Origin: VRUE01 sp035548675
Lineage (GTDB): Bacteria > Actinomycetota > Thermoleophilia > Solirubrobacterales > 70-9
NCBI GenBank assembly: GCA_035548675.1
Contig: DASZSJ010000059.1
Location: 1-30,482 of the forward strand
Reading direction: 5' to 3'
Length of the DNA: 30,482 nucleotides
Shown: positions 8,032-15,844 of the stretch, piece after piece
Numbering within the stretch: the stretch's first letter is position 1
Layout: every line of letters begins with the position of its first letter
Program-made: the position numbers and the translations under genes
The notes under the pieces: model-generated
The model's input: the letters and a program-made list of their open reading frames with translations, nothing else
Databases searched by the model: none
What the model was told of the DNA's origin: nothing

Positions 8032-9267
8032 CTAGCTCGCCGCGCCCGCGCGCGCCCGGCGGGTCGCGATCGCCGCCTCGTAGGCCCGCTCGAACTGCGG
8101 CACAACCGCCGCCGGTGAGAACTCCGCCGCGCGCCGCCGCGCCGCCGCGCCGAGGCGCTCGCGCAGCCCGGCGTCGCCGAGCAGCCGCTCCATCGCCGCG
8201 CGCAGGGCCACCGCGTCGCCGCCCGGGGCGAGCAACCCGGTCTCGCCGTCGAGGACGACGTCGCTCAGCCCGCCGATGTCCGAGGCGACGATCGGCTTGC
8301 CGGCCGCCGCCGTCTCCAGCGCCGCCAGGCCGAAGGTCTCGGGCAGGATCGACGGAGCGACGGTGAAGAGCGAGCGTCGCAGCGCCTCGATTGCGTAGCG
8401 GTGCGGCATCGGCCCGAGGGCGACGACCCCCGGCAGGCTCGCCACCTCCTCGAGGAAGCAGCGGCCGACGAGGACAAGTGGCGGCGGCTCGGGCAAGGCG
8501 CGGTAGGCCTCGGCGAGCACCGCCCCGCCCTTGTCGATCGTGACGTCGCCGAAGTAGAGGATGAACGGCTCGCTCGGCAGGCTCGCCAGGTGCGGGTCGC
8601 CGGCCGCGAGCGGCTGCGGCAGCTCGCGAATCAGGTTCGGCACCACCCGGCAACGATCGGAGTCGACGAGGCCGCAGCGCGCCCGCACCGCCTCGCTGAC
8701 CGGCAGGAAAACGTCGACGTGGCGCCGCACGTGGCGCTCGGAGAGACGGGTCAGGGCAGCGACCCCCGCCCCGCGCAGGGGGCTGTAGTAATCGCCGGCG
8801 CAGCGCACGCACTTGAGCGGACCGGGACCGCTGCAGGGAGCGCCTTTGTAGAGGAAGCGCTTGGTCGCACAGACGAGGCCGTAGTCGTGCATCGAAAGCG
8901 CCAGCGCCGGGCCGCGGCGGCGGTCGAGCGGCAGGTAGGAGTGCAGCAGCCAGTTGTGGGCGTGGACGACGTCGGGCCGCTCGCGGCGCACAATCTGGCG
9001 CAGCTCCAGGGTCGTCTCGGGGTCCGGCGCCGGCGGCGCGTGGCGCCGCTCGTTGTCGAGGCGGTTGCCCGGCATGCGGTAGACGGCGCTGCCGAGCGTG
9101 TGCACCGTGACGCCCTCCCGCTCCGGCGCCGGCCGGCCGGGCTGGCGCAGGGTTGCCACCGAGACCTCGTGCCCGCGCGCAGCGAGCTCGAGGCTGAGAT
9201 CCTCGACGACGCGCTCGACGCCGCCGACGATCGGGGCGTAGGACTGCGCCAGCATCAGGATCCGCAT
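8032..9267 (-). CDS. GT4-family glycosyltransferase
   Basis: A 411-residue GT-B fold retaining transferase. The N-terminal domain opens with MRILMLAQSYAPIVGGVERV, the glycine-rich acceptor loop typical of GT4, and contains HAHNW. The C-terminal domain has the donor-binding region APSILPETFGLAALETAAAG, with the E-x7-E pattern of the family, followed by IVASDIGGL. Four cysteines cluster in the first domain (Cys133, Cys145, Cys153 and Cys156, the last two as CVRC), which could form a small metal site; this is seen in some but not all GT4 enzymes. The flippase follows after 2 nt. The start codon faces the next, divergent gene with 23 nt between them. Confidence 0.9.
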   Translation of the reverse strand: MRILMLAQSYAPIVGGVERVVEDLSLELAARGHEVSVATLRQPGRPAPEREGVTVHTLGSAVYRMPGNRLDNERRHAPPAPDPETTLELRQIVRRERPDVVHAHNWLLHSYLPLDRRRGPALALSMHDYGLVCATKRFLYKGAPCSGPGPLKCVRCAGDYYSPLRGAGVAALTRLSERHVRRHVDVFLPVSEAVRARCGLVDSDRCRVVPNLIRELPQPLAAGDPHLASLPSEPFILYFGDVTIDKGGAVLAEAYRALPEPPPLVLVGRCFLEEVASLPGVVALGPMPHRYAIEALRRSLFTVAPSILPETFGLAALETAAAGKPIVASDIGGLSDVVLDGETGLLAPGGDAVALRAAMERLLGDAGLRERLGAAARRRAAEFSPAAVVPQFERAYEAAIATRRARAGAAS

Positions 9268-9290
9268 CGACCCCGCCGATCGTAGCGTCC

Positions 9291-11405
9291 ATGCCCGCGT
9301 GCCAGAATCGCCCCGTGCCCGACCCCTCTGCCCATCGCGTCGACTCCAGACCGCCTTCGATTTCGGTGCTGATCTGCGCCTACACGCTCGATCGGCTCAC
9401 CGTACTGTCGCAGGCGATCGAGTCGGTCCGGGCGCAGTCCGCCCCCGCGCACGAGATCGTGCTGTGCGTCGACCACTCGCCCGAGCTGCTGGCCGAGGCG
9501 GGACGGCGCTGGCCCGACGTCCACCTGGTCGAGAACCACGAGGAACAGGGCCTCTCCGGCGCCCGCAACAGCGGCGTCGCCGCCTGCAGCGGCGAGGTGG
9601 TCGCCTTCCTCGACGACGACGCGGTGGCGGCGCCGGACTGGCTCGCGCGCCTCGGCGAGGCCTACCGCGACCCCGACGTGCTCGGCGCCGGCGGCTCCGT
9701 CCACCCGGCCTGGGAAGCGGGCAAGCCGGCCTGGTTCCCGCCCGAGTTCGACTGGGTCGTCGGCTGCACCCATTCGGGGATGCCGCGACAGCGCGAGGCG
9801 GTGCGCAACCTGGTTGGCGCCAACATGTCGCTGCGCCGCGACGTCCTGCTCGAGCTCGGCGGCTTCCGCCACGAGCTCGGCCGCATCGGCACGATCCCCG
9901 CCGGCTGCGAGGAGACCGACCTCTGCATCCGCGTCGGCCAGCGCTGGCCGCGGGCGAAGATCCTCTACGACCCCGCCGCCGCGGTCGATCACTTCGTCCC
10001 CGCCGCTCGCGGCAGCCGTGAGTACTTCCGCTCGCGCTGCCGCGGCGAGGGTCGCTCGAAGGCGGTGCTCGCCGGGCTCGTCGGCAGCGACGCCGGGCTC
10101 GAAGCCGAGCGCACCTACACCAGCCGCACCCTGCCGAGCGGCGTCCTGCGCGGCCTCGGCGAGGCCCTGCGCGGCGATCTCAGCGGCCTCGCGCGCGCCG
10201 CGGCGATCGTCTCCGGACTCCTCCTCACCACCGCCGGCTACCTCTCCGGCAGTCGCGAGCGGCGCCGGCTGGAGAAGCGCCGCCTGGCCACCGAGGAGCA
10301 GGGCGACGGCAGCCTCCGGATCCTGATGGTGACCCCGCTCAGCCCCCTGCACCAGGGCGGGGTCGAGCGTCACGTAATGGAAGTCAGCCGCCGCCTCGCC
10401 GCCGCGGGTGCCACGGTCGAGGTCCTCTGCACCGAGCCCGGTGGGCCGCCGCTGCAGGAGTCCGAGCACGAGGGCGTGCGAATCCGCACCGTGCGCGCCT
10501 GGCCCGCCAATCGCGACTGGTGCCTGGCGCCGCGACTCTGGCGCGAGATCTCGCGCCAGAGCTGGGACATCGTCCACGTCCAGTCCTACCACACGTTCGT
10601 CGCACCGCTGGCGATGCTGCGGGCGCTGACGCTGGGCCTCCCCTACGTCGTCACCTTCCACGGTGGCGGCCACTCCTCGGAAGCGCGCAACCGCGTCCGC
10701 GGCCTGCAGCGGGCGCTGCTGCGGCCGCTGTTGAAGCGGGCCGCGCGCCTGGTCGCGGTCGCCCGCTTCGAGATCGCGCAGTACGGCGGCGAGCTCGGCC
10801 TGCCGCCGGAGAAGTTCGCCCTCATCCCCAACGGGACCGACCTCGCCTTCAGCGCCGCCAACGGTTCCAACGGCCAGCCGGACGGCCCACCGACCATCGC
10901 CACCATCGGCAGGCTCGAGCGCTACAAGGGTCATCACCGGGTCATCGGCGCCTTTCCCCATGTGTTGAATCGTGAACCACAGGCGCGCCTGCTGGTTGTC
11001 GGCACGGGCCCCTACGAGGGAGAGCTGCGGGAGCTCGCGGAGGAGCTCGGCATCGCCGACCGGGTCGAGTTCACCAGCACCCCGCCCGAGCGACCGAACG
11101 CGATGGCAGAGCTGCTGCAGCGCGTCTCGCTGGTCGTCCTGATGAGCGATTTCGAGACCCACCCGCTGGTCGCGCTGGAGGCGGCCGCGGCGGGGCGGCG
11201 GTTGTTGGTCGCCGACGCCAGCGGCCTCGCCGAGATCGCCGCTGACGGCTTCGCGCGCGGCATCCCGCTCGACGAAAGCGCCGAGGGCATCGCCGCTGCC
11301 GCGATCGAGGAGCTGGCCAAGCCACCGCAGGCAAGGCGCCCCGAGCTCACCTCCTGGGACGAGTGCGCAGCCGAGCTGCTGGCTCTCTACCGCTCGCTCA
11401 CCTGA
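9291..11405 (+). CDS. Two-domain glycosyltransferase: GT2 fused to GT4
   Basis: A 704-residue protein with two complete transferase modules. Residues about 22-330 are GT2: ISVLICAYTLDRL, FLDDDAV (Asp108-110) and a QCEETD-like GCEETDLC region. From about 342 a GT4 module starts with ILMVTPLSPLHQGGVERHV, contains VVTFHGGGHS and IPNGTDL, and ends with the donor-binding stretch SDFETHPLVALEAAAAG. One polypeptide would thus add two sugars, probably in sequence, at the cytoplasmic side. ATG at 9291 was kept, though GTG at 9315 is possible; neither has a clear Shine-Dalgarno. The gene is divergent from the GT4/flippase pair and points into the GH26 array. Confidence 0.88.
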   Translation: MPACQNRPVPDPSAHRVDSRPPSISVLICAYTLDRLTVLSQAIESVRAQSAPAHEIVLCVDHSPELLAEAGRRWPDVHLVENHEEQGLSGARNSGVAACSGEVVAFLDDDAVAAPDWLARLGEAYRDPDVLGAGGSVHPAWEAGKPAWFPPEFDWVVGCTHSGMPRQREAVRNLVGANMSLRRDVLLELGGFRHELGRIGTIPAGCEETDLCIRVGQRWPRAKILYDPAAAVDHFVPAARGSREYFRSRCRGEGRSKAVLAGLVGSDAGLEAERTYTSRTLPSGVLRGLGEALRGDLSGLARAAAIVSGLLLTTAGYLSGSRERRRLEKRRLATEEQGDGSLRILMVTPLSPLHQGGVERHVMEVSRRLAAAGATVEVLCTEPGGPPLQESEHEGVRIRTVRAWPANRDWCLAPRLWREISRQSWDIVHVQSYHTFVAPLAMLRALTLGLPYVVTFHGGGHSSEARNRVRGLQRALLRPLLKRAARLVAVARFEIAQYGGELGLPPEKFALIPNGTDLAFSAANGSNGQPDGPPTIATIGRLERYKGHHRVIGAFPHVLNREPQARLLVVGTGPYEGELRELAEELGIADRVEFTSTPPERPNAMAELLQRVSLVVLMSDFETHPLVALEAAAAGRRLLVADASGLAEIAADGFARGIPLDESAEGIAAAAIEELAKPPQARRPELTSWDECAAELLALYRSLT

Positions 11406-11425
11406 CCCGGGGGCGAGCGACCACA

Positions 11426-11436
11426 ACAAACGTCCA
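11426..11436 (+). promoter_or_regulatory. Shared motif ACAAACGTCCA, copy 1
   Basis: This 11-mer lies 54 nt before the GTG of the first GH26-like gene. Exact copies precede the second gene (same strand) and the third gene (opposite strand). An 11-bp match is very unlikely by chance in such short spacers, so it is a good candidate regulator-binding site. No regulator gene for it is visible nearby. Confidence 0.6.
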
Positions 11437-11465
11437 GCCCGCCGCCTGCAGGACTGAAGGACCCG

Positions 11466-11490
11466 GCACGGGGGTCGATCACCCCCGTGC
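11466..11490 (+). promoter_or_regulatory. Perfect 10-bp hairpin directly abutting a GTG start codon
   Basis: GCACGGGGGT (11466-11475) and ACCCCCGTGC (11481-11490) pair exactly around a 5-nt loop. The start codon of the first GH26-like gene begins at the next base, so there is no room for a Shine-Dalgarno. It could terminate the upstream glycosyltransferase transcript, but the shared motif lies before it, so it may sit in the 5' leader of the hydrolase gene and control its translation. Confidence 0.55.
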
Positions 11491-12915
11491 GTGGATGCTC
11501 CGCTCACCCCCAACCGCCTCCGCCTCGCCCTCACCGGCCTCGTCACCCTGCTGCTAGCGCTGGCCCTCGCCACCGTCGCCACCCCCGCGGCGGAGGCATT
11601 CCGAGCCACCGCGCCGGCCTGCAAGGTCGCCCGCCAGTCCGGCAAGGCGGTCCGCCACTCGCGCAAGGCCGTTCGCCTCTGCTCCCGCGCCTCGGCTTCG
11701 CGTGCCCAGCGCCTGCGCCGGGTTCGCAAGCAGAAGGAACGCAACCAGCGCGGCGACCAGCCCGCGCCAGCTCCCGCGCCCAGCCCCGCCCCGGCGCCCG
11801 CCCCGACACCCGAATCGGCTCCGGCGCCCAGCCCCAGCCCGGAGCCCAGCCCGTCCGAACCAGATCCCGTCCCCGCGCCCGAAGAACCGGCCCCAGCTCC
11901 CGCGCCCACACCTGAACCGGCACCGGCGCCCAGCCCCGCCCCGGCCTCGATCTACTGGGGCGCCTGGATCGGCAAGCAGCTGACCGGTGACCAGCCGCCC
12001 TGGGAAATGAAGGCGCTCGACAAGTTCGAGGAAATGGCCGGCAAGAAGCTCTCGATCCTCAACTTCTCCGCTCCCTTTGCCAACTGCCCGACCTCCGGCG
12101 GCCCCTGCAGCTTCTACAGGTTCCCGGTCAACGAGATGAACGCGATCCGCTCGCGCGGCGCGATCCCCTTCTACAGCTGGGCCTCGCAATCGATCCCCTC
12201 GAGCACCAACGAGCCGAACTTCCAGCTCTCCGACGTGATCGCCGGCAGCTACGACTCCTACCTCCGCGAATTCGCCACCGCGGCGAAAAACTGGGGCCAC
12301 CCCTTCTTCCTCCGCTTCAACTGGGAGATGAACGGGCGCTGGTTCCCCTGGTCGGAGGGCGTCAACGGCAACCGGCCCGGCGAGTTCGTCGCCGCCTGGC
12401 GCCACGTCCACGACATCTTCGACGCGGTCGGGGCCACCAACGTGAGCTGGGTCTGGTGCCCCAACATCGATCCGAACGGCGAATTCCTCAACCTCTCCAG
12501 CCAGTACCCCGGCGACGCCTACGTCGACTGGACCGGCCTCGACGGCTACAACTGGGGCACGAACCCGGCCAAGCCCGACCGCTGGCGCAGCTTCGACCAG
12601 CTCTACAGGTCGACGTACGAAAGGATCACCGGCTCGATCGCGCCCTCGAAGCCACTGATGATCAGCGAGATCGGCTCGACCGAGTACGGCGGCTCGAAGG
12701 CGGCTTGGATCCAGGACGCGCTGGCGAAGATCCCGAGCAGCTACCCGAAGATCCGCGGCCTGCTCTGGTTCGAGCAGTTCGACGACGGCATGGACTGGCC
12801 GATCGAGACCTCGGCCAGCGCCACCAGCGCCTTTGCCGCCGGCATCCAGAACGCCGCCTACACGAGCAACCAGTTCGGCTCGCTGCCCTTCGGCAAGATC
12901 GCAGCCACTGGCTGA
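11491..12915 (+). CDS. Secreted GH26-like glycoside hydrolase, paralogue 1 (Pro-rich linker)
   Basis: A 474-residue protein: signal peptide (hydrophobic LALTGLVTLLLALALA, likely cleavage after AEA at about 36), a basic segment, a roughly 65-residue Pro/Ala/Ser/Glu linker, then a catalytic domain from about 155 starting IYWGAWIGKQLTG. The candidate acid/base is Glu279 in FNWEMNG and the candidate nucleophile Glu393 in MISEIGST, matching the clan GH-A arrangement of family 26 (beta-mannanases and relatives). A cysteine pair (C-x6-C in ANCPTSGGPCS) and the Cys of VWCPN are conserved or nearly so across the paralogues. GTG 11491 is the only usable start before an in-frame TGA at 11455. Substrate is unknown; a secreted enzyme acting on a beta-linked glycan is the inference. 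Confidence 0.85.
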   Translation: MDAPLTPNRLRLALTGLVTLLLALALATVATPAAEAFRATAPACKVARQSGKAVRHSRKAVRLCSRASASRAQRLRRVRKQKERNQRGDQPAPAPAPSPAPAPAPTPESAPAPSPSPEPSPSEPDPVPAPEEPAPAPAPTPEPAPAPSPAPASIYWGAWIGKQLTGDQPPWEMKALDKFEEMAGKKLSILNFSAPFANCPTSGGPCSFYRFPVNEMNAIRSRGAIPFYSWASQSIPSSTNEPNFQLSDVIAGSYDSYLREFATAAKNWGHPFFLRFNWEMNGRWFPWSEGVNGNRPGEFVAAWRHVHDIFDAVGATNVSWVWCPNIDPNGEFLNLSSQYPGDAYVDWTGLDGYNWGTNPAKPDRWRSFDQLYRSTYERITGSIAPSKPLMISEIGSTEYGGSKAAWIQDALAKIPSSYPKIRGLLWFEQFDDGMDWPIETSASATSAFAAGIQNAAYTSNQFGSLPFGKIAATG

Positions 12916-12977
12916 GATTCAGCGTCCTGTCAAGGTCAACCGAACAAACGTCCAATTGATCTTGCATAGCTGAATCT
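12915..12977 (+). promoter_or_regulatory. Spacer with 9-bp inverted repeat enclosing shared motif copy 2
   Basis: AGATTCAGC (12915-12923) and GCTGAATCT (12969-12977) are exact reverse complements 45 nt apart. Between them, at 12944-12954, is the second copy of ACAAACGTCCA (12 bases, AACAAACGTCCA, match copy 1). The motif ends 49 nt before the next start codon, a distance similar to copy 1. Confidence 0.5.
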
Positions 12978-13003
12978 GGGCCGGGTGGCGCCGATGGCTG
13001 GGC

Positions 13004-14236
13004 GTGGCCATCGACACCCGACACCTCACCGCCGCCCTCCTCGTCCTCGTCGCCCTGCTGGCCGGTGCCTCCCTCTCCCTCGCCACCGAGCAGGCAAGCG
13101 CCGCAGGCAAGGTCCGCACCGGGCTCAGCGCCGCCCGCAAGCTGGCCAAGCCGGGACGCTGCAGCCGTCACATCCCGGCCCGCCGCGCCCGCACGATGAG
13201 CCGCTGGCAGCGGCGCAAGCTGATCCAGCATCGCCTGCGCCTGCGCGGCTGCGGCGCCACACAGTCCTCCACGACCGGCGCGCCGCTCTACTGGGGCGCG
13301 ACGATCGGCGACCAGATCACGGGCGAGCAGGCCCCCTGGGATATGGGCGCGGTCTCGCGCTTCGAGCAGATGGCGGGCAAGGGCGTCTCCCTGGTCAACT
13401 TCTTCGCCCCCTTCGCCAACTGCGGCGGCTCGCAGTGCTCCTACTACAAGTTCCCCACCGAGCCGATGGAAGACATCCGCGAGCACGGCTCGATCCCGGT
13501 CTTCAGCTGGAGCTCGCAGTCGATCCCCTCCAGCCTCGACGAGCCCGACTTCCAGCTCAGTGACGTGATCGGCGGCAGCTACGACGACTTCATCCGTGAA
13601 TTCGCCGCAGACGCGCGCGACTGGGGCCACCCCTTCTTCCTCCGTTTCAACTGGGAGCAAAACGGCAACTGGTTCCCCTGGTCGGAGGGCGTCAACGGCA
13701 ACCAGCCGGGAGAGTTCGTCGCCGCCTGGCGCCACGTGCACGACATCTTCACCGCGGTCGGCGCCACCAACGTCAGCTGGGTCTGGTGCCCCAACGTCGA
13801 CCCCGGCCACAAGCTGCAGAGCCTCGCCTCCACCTATCCCGGCGACGAATACGTCGACTGGACCGGCCTCGACGGTTACAACTGGGGCCCGAGCAAGGGC
13901 GGCTGGACCAGCTTCTCCAAGCTCTACGACACCACTTACCACGAGATCACCGACACGATCGCGCCAAGCAAGCCGCTCCTGATCGGCGAGATGGGATCGA
14001 CCGAGAACGGCGGCTCGAAGGCGAGCTGGATCGGCGAAGCCCTGGCTGAAATCCCCACCGCCTTCCCCAAGGTGCGGGCCATGCTCTGGTTCGATACCTA
14101 CGACGACGGCATGGACTGGCCGATCGAGACCTCGGCCAGCGCCACCAGCGCCTTCGCCGCGGGAGTGCAGAGCCCCGCCTACCAGAGCAACTCCTACGCC
14201 GAGCTGCCGCCAACGGCAATCGCGCCGCCCTCCTGA
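13004..14236 (+). CDS. Secreted GH26-like glycoside hydrolase, paralogue 2 (short basic linker)
   Basis: A 410-residue paralogue. The signal peptide has the hydrophobic core ALLVLVALLAGASLSLA and probable cleavage near ASA (about 33). Instead of a Pro-rich linker there are about 50 Arg/Lys-rich residues, which could hold the enzyme to an acidic surface or polymer. The catalytic domain begins LYWGATIGDQITG near 100. Candidate catalytic residues are Glu218 and Glu329 (LIGEMGST). The acid/base motif reads WEQNG where the other four copies have WEMNG, a change next to the active site that might alter specificity. The cysteine pair is closer (C-x4-C). GTG 13004 is the only start after an in-frame stop at 12971. 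Confidence 0.85.
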   Translation: MAIDTRHLTAALLVLVALLAGASLSLATEQASAAGKVRTGLSAARKLAKPGRCSRHIPARRARTMSRWQRRKLIQHRLRLRGCGATQSSTTGAPLYWGATIGDQITGEQAPWDMGAVSRFEQMAGKGVSLVNFFAPFANCGGSQCSYYKFPTEPMEDIREHGSIPVFSWSSQSIPSSLDEPDFQLSDVIGGSYDDFIREFAADARDWGHPFFLRFNWEQNGNWFPWSEGVNGNQPGEFVAAWRHVHDIFTAVGATNVSWVWCPNVDPGHKLQSLASTYPGDEYVDWTGLDGYNWGPSKGGWTSFSKLYDTTYHEITDTIAPSKPLLIGEMGSTENGGSKASWIGEALAEIPTAFPKVRAMLWFDTYDDGMDWPIETSASATSAFAAGVQSPAYQSNSYAELPPTAIAPPS

Positions 14237-14242
14237 GCCGAC

Positions 14243-14283
14243 TGGACGTTTGTCCTAGACTGGCCTCTCCCGAGGAGGAGAGG
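14243..14283 (+). promoter_or_regulatory. Shared motif copy 3 (inverted) and a hairpin over the ribosome binding site
   Basis: TGGACGTTTGT at 14243-14253 is the reverse complement of the motif found before paralogues 1 and 2. A -10-like TAGACT follows at 14256-14261. CCTCTCC (14264-14270) and GGAGAGG (14277-14283) can pair, and the right arm is the purine-rich ribosome binding site for the TTG start at 14289, so the site could be hidden in the folded transcript. Confidence 0.5.
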
Positions 14284-14288
14284 ACGGC

Positions 14289-15779
14289 TTGCGACTTCGG
14301 TCCCCAGCAGCAATCGCCAGCACCCTCGTCGTCGCCTGCGCGGTGGCCCTGGTGGGCGTGGCGCTCGCGGCGGGAGGAGGGGTGCGCGAGCAGCGCCCAT
14401 GGCTCGACGCCGCCGGCGTCGGCCAGCGGCAGCTACTGGAGCGCGGCAAGCTCGAGCGACTGCGAGCCGGCCGTGCCGCGCGCGCTCGCCTGCGCCTGGC
14501 CAGGGCCCGTCCGCTGACCCGCCCCGCGCCCTCGCCGATCGCGACCGCGACGCCGGGCGAGGCCGTAATCGAGGTCCCGATTGCGCAGGCACCAGCCGGG
14601 GGCGCCGCGCCAGTCGAACCGGCCCACCCGGTCAGCCCCGAACCACCGGCGGTCGAACCGCAACCCGAAGCGCCCGCGCAGCCGCAGCCGGACCCGCCCG
14701 CCCAGCCCCCGGAGCCGAAAGCGCCAGAGCCGCAGCCGGCGCCCGAGCAGCCCGAGCCCACGGCCCCCACCCCCGAACCGGCGCCGGAAACGGCGAGCCC
14801 TGCGCGCGCCGCCGCGCTCTACTGGGGCGCCTCGATCGGCAACCAGCTGACCGGGGAGCAGGCGCCCTGGGACATGGGAGCGGTGCGGGAGTTCGAGCAG
14901 ATCGCCGGCAAGCAGGTCTCCCTCGTCAACTTCTTCTCACCCTTCGCCAACTGCCCGACGGCGGGCGACGGCTGCAGCTTTTACAAGTTCCCCACCGGGC
15001 CGATGGAAAGCATCCGCAAATACGGCGCGATCCCGGTCTTCAGCTGGAGCTCGCAGTCGATCCCCTCACGCACCAGCGAGCCCGACTTCCAGCTCGCCGA
15101 CGTGATCGCCGGCAGCTACGACTCCTACATCCGCGAATTCGCCGAAGACGCGCGCGACTGGGGGCACCCCTTCTTCCTCCGCTTCGACTGGGAGATGAAC
15201 GGCAGCTGGTTCCCCTGGGGTGAAGGGGCAAACGGCAACCGGCCCGGCGAGTTCGTCGCCGCCTGGCGCCACGTCCACGACATCTTCGCCGCGGTCGGCG
15301 CCGACCAGGTCACCTGGGTCTGGTGCCCCAACGTCGACCCGGAAGGGATCTTCGCCGACCTCGCCTCCCTCTACCCCGGCGACGCCTACGTCGACTGGAC
15401 CGGCCTCGACGGTTACAACTGGGGCCTCAACCCGGCCAAGCCCGATCGCTGGCGCAGCTTCGACGAGCTCTACAGCGCCACCTACGCCCGCGTCGCCGAA
15501 CGCCTCGCGCCGGACAAGCCGCTGCTGATCGGCGAGATCGGCTCGACCGAGCAGGGCGGCTCGAAGGCCGCCTGGATCGAAGAAGCGCTGAGCGCGATCC
15601 CGAGCAAATACCCGAAGATCGGCGGCCTGCTCTGGTTCGACACCTACGATGACGGCATGGATTGGCCGATCGAGACCTCGGCCAGCGCCGCTGGGGCGTT
15701 TGCCGCGGGGATTCAGAGCCCCGTCTACGTCGAAGGTGCCGTCTCCACCACTGATGGCCCGATCCCACCACCGAGCTGA
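14289..15779 (+). CDS. Secreted GH26-like glycoside hydrolase, paralogue 3 (longest Pro-rich linker)
   Basis: A 496-residue paralogue, the largest of the five. A signal peptide (STLVVACAVALVGVALA, probable cleavage near residue 27) is followed by a basic segment, then an approximately 80-residue Pro/Glu/Ala-rich linker, then the catalytic domain from about 178 (LYWGASIGNQLTG). Candidate catalytic residues are Glu302 in FDWEMNG and Glu416 in LIGEIGST. It is closest to paralogues 1 and 2: the C-terminal half shares long runs such as YVDWTGLDGYNWG and DDGMDWPIETSASA. The TTG start has a strong purine-rich ribosome binding site (GAGGAGGAGAGG) ending about 5 nt before it. No wall-anchoring motif follows the domain, so it is probably released or held through the linker. 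Confidence 0.85.
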   Translation: MRLRSPAAIASTLVVACAVALVGVALAAGGGVREQRPWLDAAGVGQRQLLERGKLERLRAGRAARARLRLARARPLTRPAPSPIATATPGEAVIEVPIAQAPAGGAAPVEPAHPVSPEPPAVEPQPEAPAQPQPDPPAQPPEPKAPEPQPAPEQPEPTAPTPEPAPETASPARAAALYWGASIGNQLTGEQAPWDMGAVREFEQIAGKQVSLVNFFSPFANCPTAGDGCSFYKFPTGPMESIRKYGAIPVFSWSSQSIPSRTSEPDFQLADVIAGSYDSYIREFAEDARDWGHPFFLRFDWEMNGSWFPWGEGANGNRPGEFVAAWRHVHDIFAAVGADQVTWVWCPNVDPEGIFADLASLYPGDAYVDWTGLDGYNWGLNPAKPDRWRSFDELYSATYARVAERLAPDKPLLIGEIGSTEQGGSKAAWIEEALSAIPSKYPKIGGLLWFDTYDDGMDWPIETSASAAGAFAAGIQSPVYVEGAVSTTDGPIPPPS

Positions 15780-15844
15780 TCGACCGCCCACGGGGTTCCT
15801 GCCCCGCACGCACCCGTAGCTAAACCCCGCCGACCCCGAAGCCG

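Noticed and set aside
6029..8035. A 668-codon plus-strand open frame over the GT2 end and flippase
   Set aside because: Arg/Pro/Gln-rich out-of-frame translation; the flippase on the other strand has coherent membrane helices.
9255..11909. An 884-codon minus-strand open frame over the GT2-GT4 gene and the first GH26-like gene
   Set aside because: It is the antisense of clear transferase motifs and the Pro-rich linker, which produces the Gly/Ala repeats at its N-terminus.
11760..11945. CCxGCxCC-type near-repeat DNA that looks like a microsatellite (also 14620-14800)
   Set aside because: It is in frame and encodes the Pro/Ala-rich linker between signal peptide and catalytic domain of secreted hydrolases.
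12662..13942. A 426-codon minus-strand open frame spanning two GH26-like genes
   Set aside because: It crosses the end of one gene and the start of the next, and similar shadows recur opposite other paralogues, as expected from repeated sequence.
15789..15808. Possible terminator stem CGGGG/CCCCG between paralogues 3 and 4
   Set aside because: Only 5 bp with no T-run; too weak to list as a feature in such GC-rich DNA.
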